64,000 bases of DNA from Catellicoccus marimammalium. Lineage in GTDB: Bacteria; Bacillota; Bacilli; Lactobacillales; Catellicoccaceae. The stretch's first letter is position 1. Each line of letters starts with the position of its first letter. Under the pieces are notes generated by a model, which saw only the letters and a list, made by a program, of their open reading frames with translations, did no database searches and was not told where the DNA came from. Shown one piece after another: positions 26,588 to 36,071 of this stretch. The position numbers were made by a program, and so were the translations under genes. Location of the stretch: assembly GCF_965139335.1 (NCBI RefSeq), contig NZ_CBCSEL010000001.1. The stretch is one strand, 5' to 3'.

Positions 26588-26896
26588 ATGAAAGAAAATT
26601 ATAGTTATCCTATTGATTTAGATTGGACGACAGAAGAAATGATTGCAGTAGTAAATGCTTTACAAGCTGTAGAAAAGGCTTATGAAGGAAAAATTAGGGT
26701 AAAAGATTTTGCAACTGCCTATAAAGCTTTTAAAGAAGTGATTCCTAGTATTGGAGAAGAAAAACGAATCGGTAGAGAATTTGAACAATTAACGAGATAT
26801 TCTTTATATCGAGTAGTTCAAGAAATGAAACAAAAAAAAGAAACCGATTGGATCCAAATGCCTTGTAAAAAAATGAAAAGAAATGGAAAAAACTAG
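26588..26896 (+). CDS. UPF0223 family protein (YktA-like)
   Basis: 102 residues from ATG 26588, right after TTGGAGG; an upstream in-frame start would run through the terminator. The opening YSYPIDLDWTTEEMIAVVNALQAVEKAYEG and later AAYKAFKEVIPSIGEEKRIGREFEQLTRYSLYR match the Firmicutes UPF0223 family closely. It is a small helical cytosolic protein of unknown function, often next to the PDH genes or typA in this order, as here. The C-terminus is basic. Confidence 0.88.
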   Translation: MKENYSYPIDLDWTTEEMIAVVNALQAVEKAYEGKIRVKDFATAYKAFKEVIPSIGEEKRIGREFEQLTRYSLYRVVQEMKQKKETDWIQMPCKKMKRNGKN

Positions 26897-26972
26897 AAAT
26901 CCATTTCATTTTTAATTTGAAAAGTGCTACAATAGAAAAGTATTAAGTCATAGAAGAATGGAGAGTATACTA

Positions 26973-28823
26973 TTGAAAACAAGAGATGACATTCGTAACG
27001 TTGCTATTATTGCCCACGTTGACCATGGGAAAACAACATTAGTAAACGAATTATTAAAACAATCAGATACATTAGATGCACATACACAATTAGATGAACG
27101 TGCGATGGACTCTAATGATTTAGAAAAAGAACGCGGAATTACAATTTTAGCGAAAAATACTGCGGTTGATTATAAAGGTACTCGCATTAATATCATGGAT
27201 ACTCCTGGACACGCCGACTTTGGTGGGGAAGTAGAACGTATCATGAAAATGGTAGACGGAGTAGTTTTAGTTGTGGATGCTTATGAAGGTACAATGCCAC
27301 AAACTCGCTTTGTATTGAAAAAAGCTCTAGAACAAAAATTAACTCCAATTTTAGTAGTCAACAAAATTGACCGTGATGCTGCTCGTCCAGAAGAAGTAGT
27401 GGATGAAGTGTTGGAATTATTTATCGAATTAGGAGCAGATGATGAACAATTAGAATTCCCTGTAGTTTATACTTCTGCTTTCAATGGAACATCAAGTTTA
27501 GAAAGTGATCCTGCTACACAAGAGCATACAATGGATCCTTTATTCGATACTATTATCGACCACATCCCAGCTCCAGTGGATAACAGTGATGAACCATTAC
27601 AATTCCAAGTATCATTATTAGACTACAATGATTATGTAGGTCGTATCGGAATTGGCCGTGTTTTCCGTGGAACAATCAAAGTAGGAGACCAAGTATCATT
27701 ATTAAAACTAGATGGTAGCGTGAAAAACTTCCGTGTTACTAAATTATTTGGTTTCTTTGGATTAAACCGTTTAGAAATTCAAGAAGCAAAAGCAGGAGAT
27801 TTAATCGCTGTTTCTGGTATGGAAGATATCTTCGTTGGTGAAACTGTAACTCCTGTAGATGCCCAAGAAGCATTACCAGTATTACGTATTGATGAACCAA
27901 CTTTACAAATGGAGTTCCGTGTAAATAATTCTCCATTTGCAGGTCGTGAAGGTAAATTTGTTACTGCACGTAAAATTGAAGAACGTTTAATGAGCGAATT
28001 ACAAACAGACGTATCTTTACGTGTAGAACCAACAGATTCTCCAGATGCATGGATCGTTTCTGGCCGTGGGGAATTACATTTGTCTATCTTAATCGAAAAT
28101 ATGCGTCGTGAAGGATATGAATTACAAGTATCTCGTCCACAAGTAATTGAACGTGAAATTGATGGCGTATTATGTGAACCATTTGAACGTGTACAAGTAG
28201 ATACACCAGAAGAATATATGGGTAGCGTTATTGATACATTGAACCAACGTAAAGGTGAAATGCAAGAAATGATTAACCAAGGAAATGGACAAGTTCGTTT
28301 AATTTACTTAGTGCCAGCTCGTGGTTTAATTGGATATCCAACAGAATTCTTATCATTAACTCGTGGTTATGGTATCTTGAACCATACATTTGACTGCTAC
28401 CAACCAGTAATTAAAGGTCAAATTGGTGGTCGTCACAATGGTGCTTTAGTATCTATTGATACAGGAAAAGCAACAACTTATTCTATTATGTCTGTTGAAG
28501 AACGTGGTACGATCTTTGTTAACCCAGGTACTGAAGTTTATGAAGGTATGATTATTGGTCAAAATAGCCGTGATAACGACTTAACTGTAAATATCACAAA
28601 AGCAAAACAAATGACAAACGTTCGTTCTGCTACTAAAGACCAAACTGCGGTTATTAAAACTCCACGTATTTTAACACTAGAAGAATCATTAGAATTCTTA
28701 GCTGATGATGAATATTGTGAAGTAACTCCTGAAAGCATCCGTTTACGTAAGAAAATTTTGAATAAAAATGAACGTGAAAAAGCGGAAAAACGTGCTAAAA
28801 AAATGGAAAACAATAAAGATTAA
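26973..28823 (+). CDS. typA: Ribosome-associated GTPase TypA/BipA
   Basis: 616 residues from a TTG at 26973, which gives the standard N-terminus [23 protein letters not shown] (26960-26963) lies nine bases upstream; the in-frame ATG at 26958 overlaps that site. GTPase motifs: [11 protein letters not shown] (G1), RGITILAKN (G2), [11 protein letters not shown] (G3), NKIDR (G4). Domains II, III, the EF-G-like V and the BipA-specific C-terminal domain follow ([33 protein letters not shown]). It assists 50S assembly, notably in the cold or under stress. Confidence 0.96.
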   Translation: MKTRDDIRNVAIIAHVDHGKTTLVNELLKQSDTLDAHTQLDERAMDSNDLEKERGITILAKNTAVDYKGTRINIMDTPGHADFGGEVERIMKMVDGVVLVVDAYEGTMPQTRFVLKKALEQKLTPILVVNKIDRDAARPEEVVDEVLELFIELGADDEQLEFPVVYTSAFNGTSSLESDPATQEHTMDPLFDTIIDHIPAPVDNSDEPLQFQVSLLDYNDYVGRIGIGRVFRGTIKVGDQVSLLKLDGSVKNFRVTKLFGFFGLNRLEIQEAKAGDLIAVSGMEDIFVGETVTPVDAQEALPVLRIDEPTLQMEFRVNNSPFAGREGKFVTARKIEERLMSELQTDVSLRVEPTDSPDAWIVSGRGELHLSILIENMRREGYELQVSRPQVIEREIDGVLCEPFERVQVDTPEEYMGSVIDTLNQRKGEMQEMINQGNGQVRLIYLVPARGLIGYPTEFLSLTRGYGILNHTFDCYQPVIKGQIGGRHNGALVSIDTGKATTYSIMSVEERGTIFVNPGTEVYEGMIIGQNSRDNDLTVNITKAKQMTNVRSATKDQTAVIKTPRILTLEESLEFLADDEYCEVTPESIRLRKKILNKNEREKAEKRAKKMENNKD

Positions 28824-28825
28824 TA

Positions 28826-28857
28826 AAAGTGCTCTCGTAAAAGAGAGCGCTTTTTTT
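28826..28857 (+). terminator. typA terminator
   Basis: GCTCTC (28831-28836) / GAGAGC (28843-28848) extended by A/T pairs, followed by seven T residues. Confidence 0.9.
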
Positions 28858-28859
28858 GT

Positions 28860-28876
28860 TGTAACCAAACTGTAAC
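28860..28876 (+). promoter_or_regulatory. WalR (YycF) binding box upstream of the LysM protein gene
   Basis: TGTAAC (28860-28865), five bases, TGTAAC (28871-28876): a perfect fit to the WalR direct repeat TGTWAH-N5-TGTWAH. The downstream promoter (TTGCCC, 19-base spacer, TATAGT at 28929-28934) is poor, as expected for activator dependence. Confidence 0.75.
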
Positions 28877-28979
28877 AATTGTTAGGAAATCGTTATTCTT
28901 TTGTTGCCCAATGTCATAATTAATTTGGTATAGTATAACAGTAGACAAGAACAGATACGAAAAGGAAGGAATTTATATA

Positions 28980-29528
28980 ATGAATAATCAAAAATTAAAA
29001 TTAGCTGTTATTACTGCCGCTCCAATCGCAACAATGTTCTTAGCACATACTGCTAGTGCGGATGAAACTTATACAGTACAATCAGGTGATAGTTTATCTG
29101 CGATTGCTAGCAAGTTTAATTCAAATATTGATTCTATTGCGAAAGCAAACAATATTCATGACATTAACCAAATTTACTCAGGACAAGAGTTAACTATTCC
29201 AACAGATAAAAAAGCAGAAAAAAATTATACATCTACAGCAACTGCTGTAACTACTTATAAAGCTGCTCCAGCAGCACCAAAAACAACATCTGCTCCAGCA
29301 ACAGGAAACACATCAAGTGCTAAAGCTTGGATTGCGATGAAAGAATCAACAAATAACTACAACGCTCGTAATGGTCGTTACATTGGTAAATATCAATTAG
29401 ACGCTGCTTACTTAAATGGTGACTTCTCACCAGCGAACCAAGAGCGTGTAGCAGAAAATTATGTGAAATCTCGTTATGGTTCATGGGAAGCTGCTAAAGC
29501 ATTCCATCAAGCAAACGGATGGTACTAA
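28980..29528 (+). CDS. Secreted LysM protein with Apf/SceD-like C-terminal domain
   Basis: 182 residues. Signal peptide with cleavage after ASA (about residue 27), one LysM peptidoglycan-binding domain (about 31-72, YTVQSGDSLSAIASKFNSN and IYSGQELTIP), a Thr/Ala/Pro linker, and a C-terminal transglycosylase-like domain (about 115-182: AWIAMKESTNNYNARNGRYIGKYQL, RYGSWEAAKAFHQANGWY) shared with lactobacillus aggregation-promoting factors and staphylococcal IsaA/SceD. The Glu in MKESTNNY is the candidate catalytic acid. It probably cleaves or remodels wall glycan. Its WalR box places it in the wall-homeostasis regulon. Confidence 0.92.
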   Translation: MNNQKLKLAVITAAPIATMFLAHTASADETYTVQSGDSLSAIASKFNSNIDSIAKANNIHDINQIYSGQELTIPTDKKAEKNYTSTATAVTTYKAAPAAPKTTSAPATGNTSSAKAWIAMKESTNNYNARNGRYIGKYQLDAAYLNGDFSPANQERVAENYVKSRYGSWEAAKAFHQANGWY

Positions 29529-29553
29529 TTTGTAATTTAATCGTTAAAAGTTC

Positions 29554-29585
29554 AACCTCAGATGATATTCATCTGAGGTTTTTTG
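29554..29585 (+). terminator. Terminator of the LysM gene
   Basis: AACCTCAGATGA (29554-29565) / TCATCTGAGGTT (29569-29580) followed by TTTTTTG. Confidence 0.93.
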
Positions 29586-29655
29586 TTTGTTTTCTATTGA
29601 TCTACTGTCTTATTTATGATCTAATTTTATTAGAATAATAATAAGGAGTGTTTTT

Positions 29656-31539
29656 TTGAAAGAGATTGTTGCACGAAGCCAAAAAGTAAAATCATTTTTA
29701 GATGATAATTATTTTAGAATTCCTGTCTATCAAAGAAGATATAGTTGGGGAGAAACTGAAATTGAAACTTTGATGGATGACATCAAAAATAATTCAGAAG
29801 GATATTATATCGGTAATATTCTTTTAGCAAAATCAGATAAGGAAGATAAAGATGTAGTTGATGGACAACAGCGACTAACAACTATTTTTTTAATTTTATT
29901 AGCAATTTATGAACAATATTACCTATTAATTAAGAAGGGAGAAAATAGTTTCAATTATTTAAAACGCTTTGAAAATATTTCAGAGGAATTAGGATTAAAA
30001 GAAATTCCATTAGATGATCTTGATGAAAATGAACCTCTTCGTCTAGAAAACTTAAAGCTGCTATTGCTAGAAAAAGATAAAAAATTATTGGAATGTTGTA
30101 TAGAAGCAGCTCAAAGTCAAAATAAAGAAACAACAAAACCAAGTTATGCCAATCAGAAATTAGTAAAATCATATTTATATATTCGTTCTTATTTAGAAAC
30201 CGAAATCATTGAAGAAGAGATAGAATCGAAGAAAATTTTTAAAAGGCTGACAGAATTTGAAAAAAAAGTACAGGAAGCAGTAGTTTTACCAATTATTTTA
30301 GAAGACTTATCGGATGTTTTTTCTATTTTCTCTTCGATGAATAGTAAAGGGCAACCTTTAACAACGATTGATTTATTAAAAGCAGATTATTTAAGTTATA
30401 GCCAAGAAAATCAAGAGGAAGCGTTGAAAGAGTGGCAGACATTTATCAGCTTATTATCATTTGATAAGAAAAAAGATGAAGTGAAAAAAGGAGATGCCGA
30501 TCGCTTTTTACAAAATAATTATGATGCCTTTTGTAGTACGACAAGTAGTTCGATTACTGTTAAACAGTCTTTACGAAAATACCAGGATTTAATAAGAAAA
30601 AGAGTAGAAGAAGATAGAAGTGTACTTCCTTTCATTAAAGAGTTACAAAAAACGGCTTTGATTTATCGACAAATCGAGCAACCAGAAGAAAAACAAGAAG
30701 CGTTAAAGGAAGTATTGAACGAAGAAATTTTCGATTTATTAAAACAATTAAAGCTTTTAGATACGAATTCAGCGTATCCATTACTTTTCTTTTTATTACA
30801 AGAAAGGAGAAAGGAAAATGTTTCTAAAGAAAAATTAGCAGAGATTTTAGAGTATTTAGTTCATCTTTTTGTTCGTCGTAATACCATTAAAGTTCCAAAA
30901 GCTTCTAATTTAAGAGGACAATTATTGGGCATTTTACGTCGAATAGAGAAAAAAGAAAACATAGATTATGAAAAAGATCTTTTGGCAGAATTGAAAAAAA
31001 TTGCAGATAAATATTTGAGTGATGATAAGTTCCAAAGCTCATTATCTGGATCGGTATATAGTGAGTTTACTAAGACCACACGATTTATGTTAGTGGGAAT
31101 TGAACGAAATGCCCATAAAGAAGGAAAGGCATTTTACTTTGATAAACAAAATCAAGATTCATTAGATGAAAAAGATAAAAAAGGTTATCGTTGGGAAATT
31201 GAGCATATTTTCCCGCAAGATGAGAATCTACCTTCTCCATGGAGAAAAATGATATCAGAAGAAGATGACGAAAAAGCTAAAGAAAAACACCAATTATATA
31301 AAGATAAATTAGGAAATTTAACTTTGACAGGTTATAATTCAGGAATGGGAAATAGAAGTTTCCAAGAAAAAAGAGATTACAAACATAATGGAAAATATGT
31401 TGGATTAAAAACACCACTATATTTAAATTCTTCCATTGCGGAAGGAAATATTGATGAAAAAAAAGATTGGACTCTAGATGATATTGATCGTCGTACAAAG
31501 AATCTAATTCAGGAATTAATTACCATTTATAACATATAA
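29656..31539 (+). CDS. DUF262 + DUF1524 protein, GmrSD-type putative defence nuclease
   Basis: 627 residues from a TTG following AAGGAG. The N-terminal DUF262 (ParB/sulfiredoxin-like) domain has FRIPVYQRRYSWGETEIETL (about 16-35) and DVVDGQQRLTTIF (about 72-84), the NTP-binding/hydrolysis signature. A long helical middle follows. The C-terminal DUF1524 His-Me (HNH-like) nuclease has EIEHIFPQDE (about 514-523) and LGNLTLTGYNSGMGN (about 552-566). This is the single-chain architecture of GmrSD type IV restriction enzymes, which attack modified phage DNA; other members have different roles. No methylase or partner is adjacent, so it acts alone. Defence role inferred from family. Confidence 0.88.
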   Translation: MKEIVARSQKVKSFLDDNYFRIPVYQRRYSWGETEIETLMDDIKNNSEGYYIGNILLAKSDKEDKDVVDGQQRLTTIFLILLAIYEQYYLLIKKGENSFNYLKRFENISEELGLKEIPLDDLDENEPLRLENLKLLLLEKDKKLLECCIEAAQSQNKETTKPSYANQKLVKSYLYIRSYLETEIIEEEIESKKIFKRLTEFEKKVQEAVVLPIILEDLSDVFSIFSSMNSKGQPLTTIDLLKADYLSYSQENQEEALKEWQTFISLLSFDKKKDEVKKGDADRFLQNNYDAFCSTTSSSITVKQSLRKYQDLIRKRVEEDRSVLPFIKELQKTALIYRQIEQPEEKQEALKEVLNEEIFDLLKQLKLLDTNSAYPLLFFLLQERRKENVSKEKLAEILEYLVHLFVRRNTIKVPKASNLRGQLLGILRRIEKKENIDYEKDLLAELKKIADKYLSDDKFQSSLSGSVYSEFTKTTRFMLVGIERNAHKEGKAFYFDKQNQDSLDEKDKKGYRWEIEHIFPQDENLPSPWRKMISEEDDEKAKEKHQLYKDKLGNLTLTGYNSGMGNRSFQEKRDYKHNGKYVGLKTPLYLNSSIAEGNIDEKKDWTLDDIDRRTKNLIQELITIYNI

Positions 31540-31542
31540 AAA

Positions 31543-31576
31543 AATCCGGGAATCATTTTGATTTCCGGATTCTTTG
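31543..31576. terminator. Bidirectional terminator between the DUF262 gene and the MFS gene
   Basis: AATCCGGGAATCA (31543-31555) / TGATTTCCGGATT (31559-31571), one G-T pair, 3-base loop. Confidence 0.85.
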
Positions 31577-31587
31577 TATAACTCAAT

Positions 31588-32916
31588 TTATTTATTTTTA
31601 TCGGATAAAATTCGATTATATTTTTTATAAAAGACAGCAAATAGTAGAGCAATCGCAATTGCATATAAAATACTTGTAATGTAATATGCATAACCGTATC
31701 CTGCAGGTGTTACAAATAAAATATAACGAGTAAATAATCCTACTAAGAAAGATAAGATTGCAAAGACAAAGTTCATTAAAGAGCTAAATGCTGGACGTAA
31801 ACTTTTATCTACTAAATGCATTTGTAATGATTGTTGAATAGGTTTAGAAGCATTCGCAAATCCTGAACGGAAGAATAAAATAATTCCAATCATCAATGCG
31901 GTATGTGATCCAAACATCATTCCATTTGGCATTAGTAATAATAGTGGAATTACCACGATTAATAAACCACCAATAGAACCGATGGCCCCTAATTTTTTCT
32001 CTAACCATGGTGAAATCATGTAACCAATAACAACTGCTAAACTTTGTAAAGATAGAATAGTAGAAATTGTTCCACGATCAATATGTAGAGAAGTATTTAA
32101 GAAAATAGGGAAGTAAGGAGCAATAATGCTTGCACCTACTTGAATAATGATTAAAAAGGCAATCCAAGAGACCACTCGTTTAGATAATAGTGGCATATAT
32201 TTTTCTTTGAATGATACCTTTGGTTTTTCTACTGATTTTGTAGTTTGTTCTTGATAATCTGCTTTCTTTTCTTTCAAAAAGAAACATAAGATTACTGCCG
32301 CAATGACTAATCCCATCGCGATGTAAATCACACGTTGATACGATTGAATATAGCTCATTTTTTGTGTTGCAGTTAATAAGCTTGGATCACTAGAAAGTGT
32401 GGCAGCTTTTTGGTATGAGGTATGCAATAATTTACCAAAAATCATAACGACCCATTTTCCAGCAAAGAAAGTTACAATCGTTTGTGTCAATAAATTAATA
32501 TACATTGTACGAGAAAACATTTTAACTTGTAGAGAATCTGGTACATATGTAGTTAATAATAAAGGGTAAGTGTAGTCGAACATAGAATTTCCGACATACA
32601 TAATAATATAAAGAATTGCAATAAGTGATGGCGCATGAGCCATTCCTGAAAAAAAGAGCGCTAATGAACTACAAATTCCGGCTCCAATTAACATTTTTTT
32701 ATACCCAGTTTTTGGAATTACAAGCAATAGTAGTGAAATTAATACTGAAGAAATAGAAGTATACATTCCCATTCCTTTCACAATATTAGGGGCTACTAAA
32801 TCTAGATAAGATAAGAATACATTGGTTGTAATCCCTGTTGCCATCCCCATGATAGCGTAAGATAAGATAAATATGGAACAATTCCATCGATAGCGTTGAT
32901 TCCATACTTCCTCCAT
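31588..32916 (-). CDS. Major facilitator superfamily transporter
   Basis: 442 residues with about twelve hydrophobic helices in two bundles of six, separated by a charged central loop (KEKKADYQEQTTKSVEKPKVSFKEKY, about 214-239). This is the MFS layout. The usual G-x-L-a-D-r-x-G-r-r loop between helices 2 and 3 is degenerate (IPKTGYKKMLIG), so subfamily assignment and substrate are not possible from sequence; drug efflux or metabolite uptake are both open. It has its own unit, with the start followed upstream by an AAAGGTTGG ribosome site. Confidence 0.85.
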   Translation of the reverse strand: MEEVWNQRYRWNCSIFILSYAIMGMATGITTNVFLSYLDLVAPNIVKGMGMYTSISSVLISLLLLVIPKTGYKKMLIGAGICSSLALFFSGMAHAPSLIAILYIIMYVGNSMFDYTYPLLLTTYVPDSLQVKMFSRTMYINLLTQTIVTFFAGKWVVMIFGKLLHTSYQKAATLSSDPSLLTATQKMSYIQSYQRVIYIAMGLVIAAVILCFFLKEKKADYQEQTTKSVEKPKVSFKEKYMPLLSKRVVSWIAFLIIIQVGASIIAPYFPIFLNTSLHIDRGTISTILSLQSLAVVIGYMISPWLEKKLGAIGSIGGLLIVVIPLLLLMPNGMMFGSHTALMIGIILFFRSGFANASKPIQQSLQMHLVDKSLRPAFSSLMNFVFAILSFLVGLFTRYILFVTPAGYGYAYYITSILYAIAIALLFAVFYKKYNRILSDKNK

Positions 32917-33109
32917 GTTTTATCCCCAACCTTTCTCTTTTAATAAGTTATACTAGGTTATTGTATCATTTTTTAAGAACCATGAATACATATAATAAAA
33001 AATTAACATTAAAAAACCAATATAAATATGTTATAATAATTATTCCTATATAGACAAAAGATATACATTTCACAAGAAAATAAATAAGAAAAATAAAGTG
33101 AGAGAGGAA

Positions 33110-33748
33110 ATGATTTGGAAGAATAAAAAAATAAAATGGATTATATTGATTATTTCTATGTTTTTTATTACAAGTTGCAGAATAGATCATTCAAAAGAGG
33201 AATCAACCAAAGAAACAAAACCAAAAGTTGAAAAACAAAAAACAATAAAAAAAGAGAAAAAGAATGAAAACAAATCCGCCTCTAAAGCTAAAAAGAAGAA
33301 AAAGAAAATTTCTTCAAAGAAAAAAACAAAAGAAACATCGTCTGCAGAAAAGGAAAATATTAATACTGTAGATAGTTCTAATGCTACTTCTTCTACCTCC
33401 TCAGTACAATCATTGAATCCACCGCAAAATGAAGTACAAAGCTCGGTTCCACCAGGAGTAGATCCTGTAACTGGAATGGGACGTTGTTTAAGTTATGATG
33501 AAATGACACCTGAACAGCGAAAAGCTTGGGATGAGGCTTATAAACAATTAGAGGAGAAAGAAAATAATAATGAAGAAGAATGGAATGATGAAGGAACTCC
33601 TATCGATGAAGAAGTAGGAATGACTTCTTATGATATGTTGACGGAAGCAGAAAAACAAGAATTAAATGAATTAATGAATACTGGAGCAACATCAGGAAGA
33701 ATTCAAAGTTGGTGGATGGAGCATGATCGTTTGCATGCGAATCAATAA
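33110..33748 (+). CDS. Lipoprotein with Lys-rich linker, unknown function
   Basis: 212 residues from ATG 33110; a GTG at 33098 is possible, but AGAGAGG lies just before the ATG. The N-terminus IKWIILIISMFFITSC is a lipoprotein signal with the cysteine at about 24. Next comes a long Lys/Glu/Ser/Thr-rich stretch (about 27-95) suited to spanning the wall, then an acidic C-terminal domain with YDEMTPEQRKAWDEAYKQLEEK and YDMLTEAEKQELNELMN, two similar helical segments. I do not recognise the family. A TATAAT at 33032-33037 may be its -10. It stands alone between terminators. Confidence 0.7.
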   Translation: MIWKNKKIKWIILIISMFFITSCRIDHSKEESTKETKPKVEKQKTIKKEKKNENKSASKAKKKKKKISSKKKTKETSSAEKENINTVDSSNATSSTSSVQSLNPPQNEVQSSVPPGVDPVTGMGRCLSYDEMTPEQRKAWDEAYKQLEEKENNNEEEWNDEGTPIDEEVGMTSYDMLTEAEKQELNELMNTGATSGRIQSWWMEHDRLHANQ

Positions 33749-33774
33749 AAAAAGAGGTCATAGACCTCTTTTTT
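33747..33774. terminator. Bidirectional terminator between the lipoprotein gene and thiT
   Basis: AAAGAGGTC (33751-33759) / GACCTCTTT (33763-33771), three-base loop, A and T runs. Confidence 0.92.
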
Positions 33775-34315
33775 ATTTGCTTGCTGAGAATAATTTTGGT
33801 TGTAATTTATAAATTAAAACACAGAAGATGCAAGCAACAATAGCTGTAATTAAAGCACTTCCACCATTTACAACTAAAGAATATAGTACGGCAGGGAAGT
33901 TTTTAGGCGCATATTGTCCCCAGAAAACAAATCCTGCGATGAAATGCCAGAAGAAACGAGCAAATGTACCAACGGTTGCAGATAAAATAATAACGCGTAC
34001 TGGATGATTTCCTTTGATAAATTGTTTATAGAATAAACCAGTAAATCCAGCAAAAGTAAATGCTAAAATGTATTCAATAAAACCTTGACTGAAAGATAAG
34101 ATTTGAGCACTACCAATAACAATTTTCATTAGTCCCCAAACCAATCCACTACTTAAAGCAGGAATAAAACCACGACGTAATCCTAAAATAACCATAGGAA
34201 TCATTCCTAATGAAATATCAATGATACCAAATTGGAGTGGAATTAAAGACAAGACATAAGCGATTACAGCGCAAAAAACCACTTCAATTGAACATACTAA
34301 CTTCTTGTTTTTCAT
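33773..34315 (-). CDS. thiT: ThiT, substrate-binding (S) component of an ECF thiamine transporter
   Basis: 180 residues from ATG 34315, which follows AAGGAG. Six hydrophobic helices of the ECF S-component fold. Signature segments match ThiT: PLQFGIIDISLGMIPMVILGLRRG (loop and helix 2 with the A-x-x-x-A-equivalent ECF-T contact), SQGFIEYILAFTFAG, and FFWHFIAGFVFWGQYAPKN with the thiamine-stacking Trp and His. It works with the shared EcfAA'T module encoded elsewhere to import thiamine. I see no TPP riboswitch in the 156 bases between this start and cspA, although one often precedes thiT. Confidence 0.9.
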   Translation of the reverse strand: MKNKKLVCSIEVVFCAVIAYVLSLIPLQFGIIDISLGMIPMVILGLRRGFIPALSSGLVWGLMKIVIGSAQILSFSQGFIEYILAFTFAGFTGLFYKQFIKGNHPVRVIILSATVGTFARFFWHFIAGFVFWGQYAPKNFPAVLYSLVVNGGSALITAIVACIFCVLIYKLQPKLFSASK

Positions 34316-34471
34316 AAAAAACTCCTTTCTTAACATTACCTTTATTATAACAAGTTTATAGAAATAAGAATTTGGGATCTATAAATTTAAGAGAAAAATA
34401 AGAATTCAAGCAAAATGAATTATTTTTTCGTATAATAAAGACAGTAGGATAAGGAAAAAGGTGATGTACTC

Positions 34472-34675
34472 ATGTATCAAGGAATTGTAAAATGGTTTAA
34501 TAATAGAAAAGGATTTGGTTTTATTACTAAAGAAGATGGTGAGGATATTTTTGTCCATTATACAGCAATTTGTGATAATGGTTATCGTAGTTTAGCTCGA
34601 GGAGAACACGTAACTTTTGAAATCGCAGAAGGAGAACATGGACCACAAGCTTATCAAGTAACAAAAAATAAATGA
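34472..34675 (+). CDS. Cold-shock protein (CspA family)
   Basis: 67 residues, one CSD beta-barrel. RNP1 KGFGFITKEDG and RNP2 DIFVHYTAI (aromatic YTAI where FSAI is common) bind single-stranded RNA and DNA as an RNA chaperone. GIVKWFNNRKGFGF is the standard opening, with the second Asn replacing Ala/Lys seen in most. The ribosome site AAGGTGATG lies about seven bases before ATG. The 5' leader is short, so a long cspA-type thermosensor leader is unlikely. The next gene starts 82 bases downstream. Confidence 0.95.
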   Translation: MYQGIVKWFNNRKGFGFITKEDGEDIFVHYTAICDNGYRSLARGEHVTFEIAEGEHGPQAYQVTKNK

Positions 34676-34757
34676 TGAAATAAATCAAAAAAAGAAACGT
34701 ACAACAAAAAAGAATATGGTATACTGAAGCAAAGAATAAAAGGAAAGTAGGGGGAGT

Positions 34758-35693
34758 ATGGCGCGTAGAAGAATGAGTAAGCATGAAAAACCTAAAAAAA
34801 GAACAGGGCTAAAAGCCACAGTCATTATTTTGGTTTTATTTATTATTTCAGGATTTAGTGGGTATTTTTATGCAAATTTAACAAAACAAAAATCAGAAGA
34901 AGCAAGTAATTCTATTGAGCGAAAAAAAGAAGAAGAAAAAGAAAAAAGCGAAAAAGTTCATTCCTTTAAATTAAAAGAATGGATTCGTTTTGATGAAAAT
35001 GTTCGCTTAAAGGTGACGGATATTTCTTATTATGAAACACCAAATGGACCTAAAAATCCATTAGGAATTACAGTGACAGTAGAAAATGAAAGTAATAAAA
35101 AACAAGAATTACCGCCAAAATATTTATTTGATTTGTCTGCTAATGATCAATTATTCCAATCTATTGGAATTTATGGTCTACAAGAACTAGAAGCACATCA
35201 ATTAAGTGCTAAAACTGCACCATTAGATAAAAAAGAGAAACGTGAAGTAGTTTACTTATTTACGACAAAAGATAAAAAAGCATTAGAGGCAAAAGAAGGG
35301 AAATTAACGATTGAAACGCCAGAAGGAAAACAAGAAGTAACATTGAAGATGCCAAAATTATCTGATGATAAGAAAAATATGATGGCAACAGAAGAAACTT
35401 CAAAAGAAAAAGTGATTCAATCTTCATCCACAGAAGAAAGTTATGTAGAAGAAAGTAGTACATATGAAACACATTCTTCTCAAGAACCACAAGCTCAAAA
35501 TCAGCAAAATAATACAAATGCTTCTGTAGAAACTCCTATGGCACAAAATCAACCGACAAATCAAGGTCAACCACAAGTTTCTCCTTCCGGTCAAAAAGAA
35601 AATATGCCTGTTCAGCAGCAACCAATGCAAAATAATCATGAACAAAATATGCAAGGAAATGGCCAAAATCAAGGGTTTGTTAATCCACAATAA
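34758..35693 (+). CDS. Membrane-anchored extracellular protein with Ig-like domain and Q/N-rich tail
   Basis: 311 residues. A basic cytoplasmic N-terminus, one membrane helix (about 19-37), a charged coiled-coil spacer, then a domain (about 70-195) with repeated beta-strand patterns, RFDENVRLKVTDISYYE, LGITVTVENESNKKQELPP and LFDLSANDQLFQSIG, resembling DUF4352-type immunoglobulin-like domains. The last ~100 residues are Ser/Glu- then Gln/Asn/Pro-rich and low-complexity (PQAQNQQNNTNAS, NQGQPQVSPSGQ). No sortase motif. It is probably a wall-spanning surface protein; ligand unknown. It follows GTAGGGGG and ends at a strong terminator. Confidence 0.75.
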   Translation: MARRRMSKHEKPKKRTGLKATVIILVLFIISGFSGYFYANLTKQKSEEASNSIERKKEEEKEKSEKVHSFKLKEWIRFDENVRLKVTDISYYETPNGPKNPLGITVTVENESNKKQELPPKYLFDLSANDQLFQSIGIYGLQELEAHQLSAKTAPLDKKEKREVVYLFTTKDKKALEAKEGKLTIETPEGKQEVTLKMPKLSDDKKNMMATEETSKEKVIQSSSTEESYVEESSTYETHSSQEPQAQNQQNNTNASVETPMAQNQPTNQGQPQVSPSGQKENMPVQQQPMQNNHEQNMQGNGQNQGFVNPQ

Positions 35694-35703
35694 AAATAAT
35701 TTT

Positions 35704-35742
35704 ACTCTGTAAAGAAAAAACTCTTTACAGAGTTTTTTTTTT
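35704..35742 (+). terminator. Terminator before rpsP
   Basis: ACTCTGTAAAG (35704-35714) / CTTTACAGAGT (35723-35733) followed by nine T residues. Confidence 0.93.
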
Positions 35743-35785
35743 CTGATAAGATAAATACCGTGATAAAAATATAGGAGGTGCAAAC

Positions 35786-36058
35786 ATGGCAGTAAAAATT
35801 CGTTTAAAACGTATGGGTTCTAAGAAAAAACCTTTCTACCGTATCGTAGTTGCTGATTCACGTTCTCCACGTGATGGACGTTTCATCGAAACTGTAGGAA
35901 CATACAATCCAGTAGCAGACCCAGCACAAATTACATTAAAAGAAGAAAATATTATGGAATGGTTATCTAAAGGTGCTCAACCATCAGATACAGTTCGTAA
36001 TATCTTATCTCGTGAAGGCATCATGAAAAAATTCCATGAAGCTAAACAAGCGAAATAA
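35786..36058 (+). CDS. rpsP: 30S ribosomal protein S16
   Basis: 90 residues, the usual S16 length for Firmicutes. The opening [40 protein letters not shown] is diagnostic. It binds 16S rRNA early in 30S assembly. AGGAGG lies seven bases before the ATG. In most Firmicutes the KH-domain gene khpA follows within the same operon; here a hairpin and rimM follow instead. Confidence 0.98.
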   Translation: MAVKIRLKRMGSKKKPFYRIVVADSRSPRDGRFIETVGTYNPVADPAQITLKEENIMEWLSKGAQPSDTVRNILSREGIMKKFHEAKQAK

Positions 36059-36071
36059 TAAATGATAATTT

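Noticed and set aside
34316..34471. TPP riboswitch expected before thiT
   Set aside because: None of the conserved TPP aptamer elements can be found on the minus strand of this short gap.
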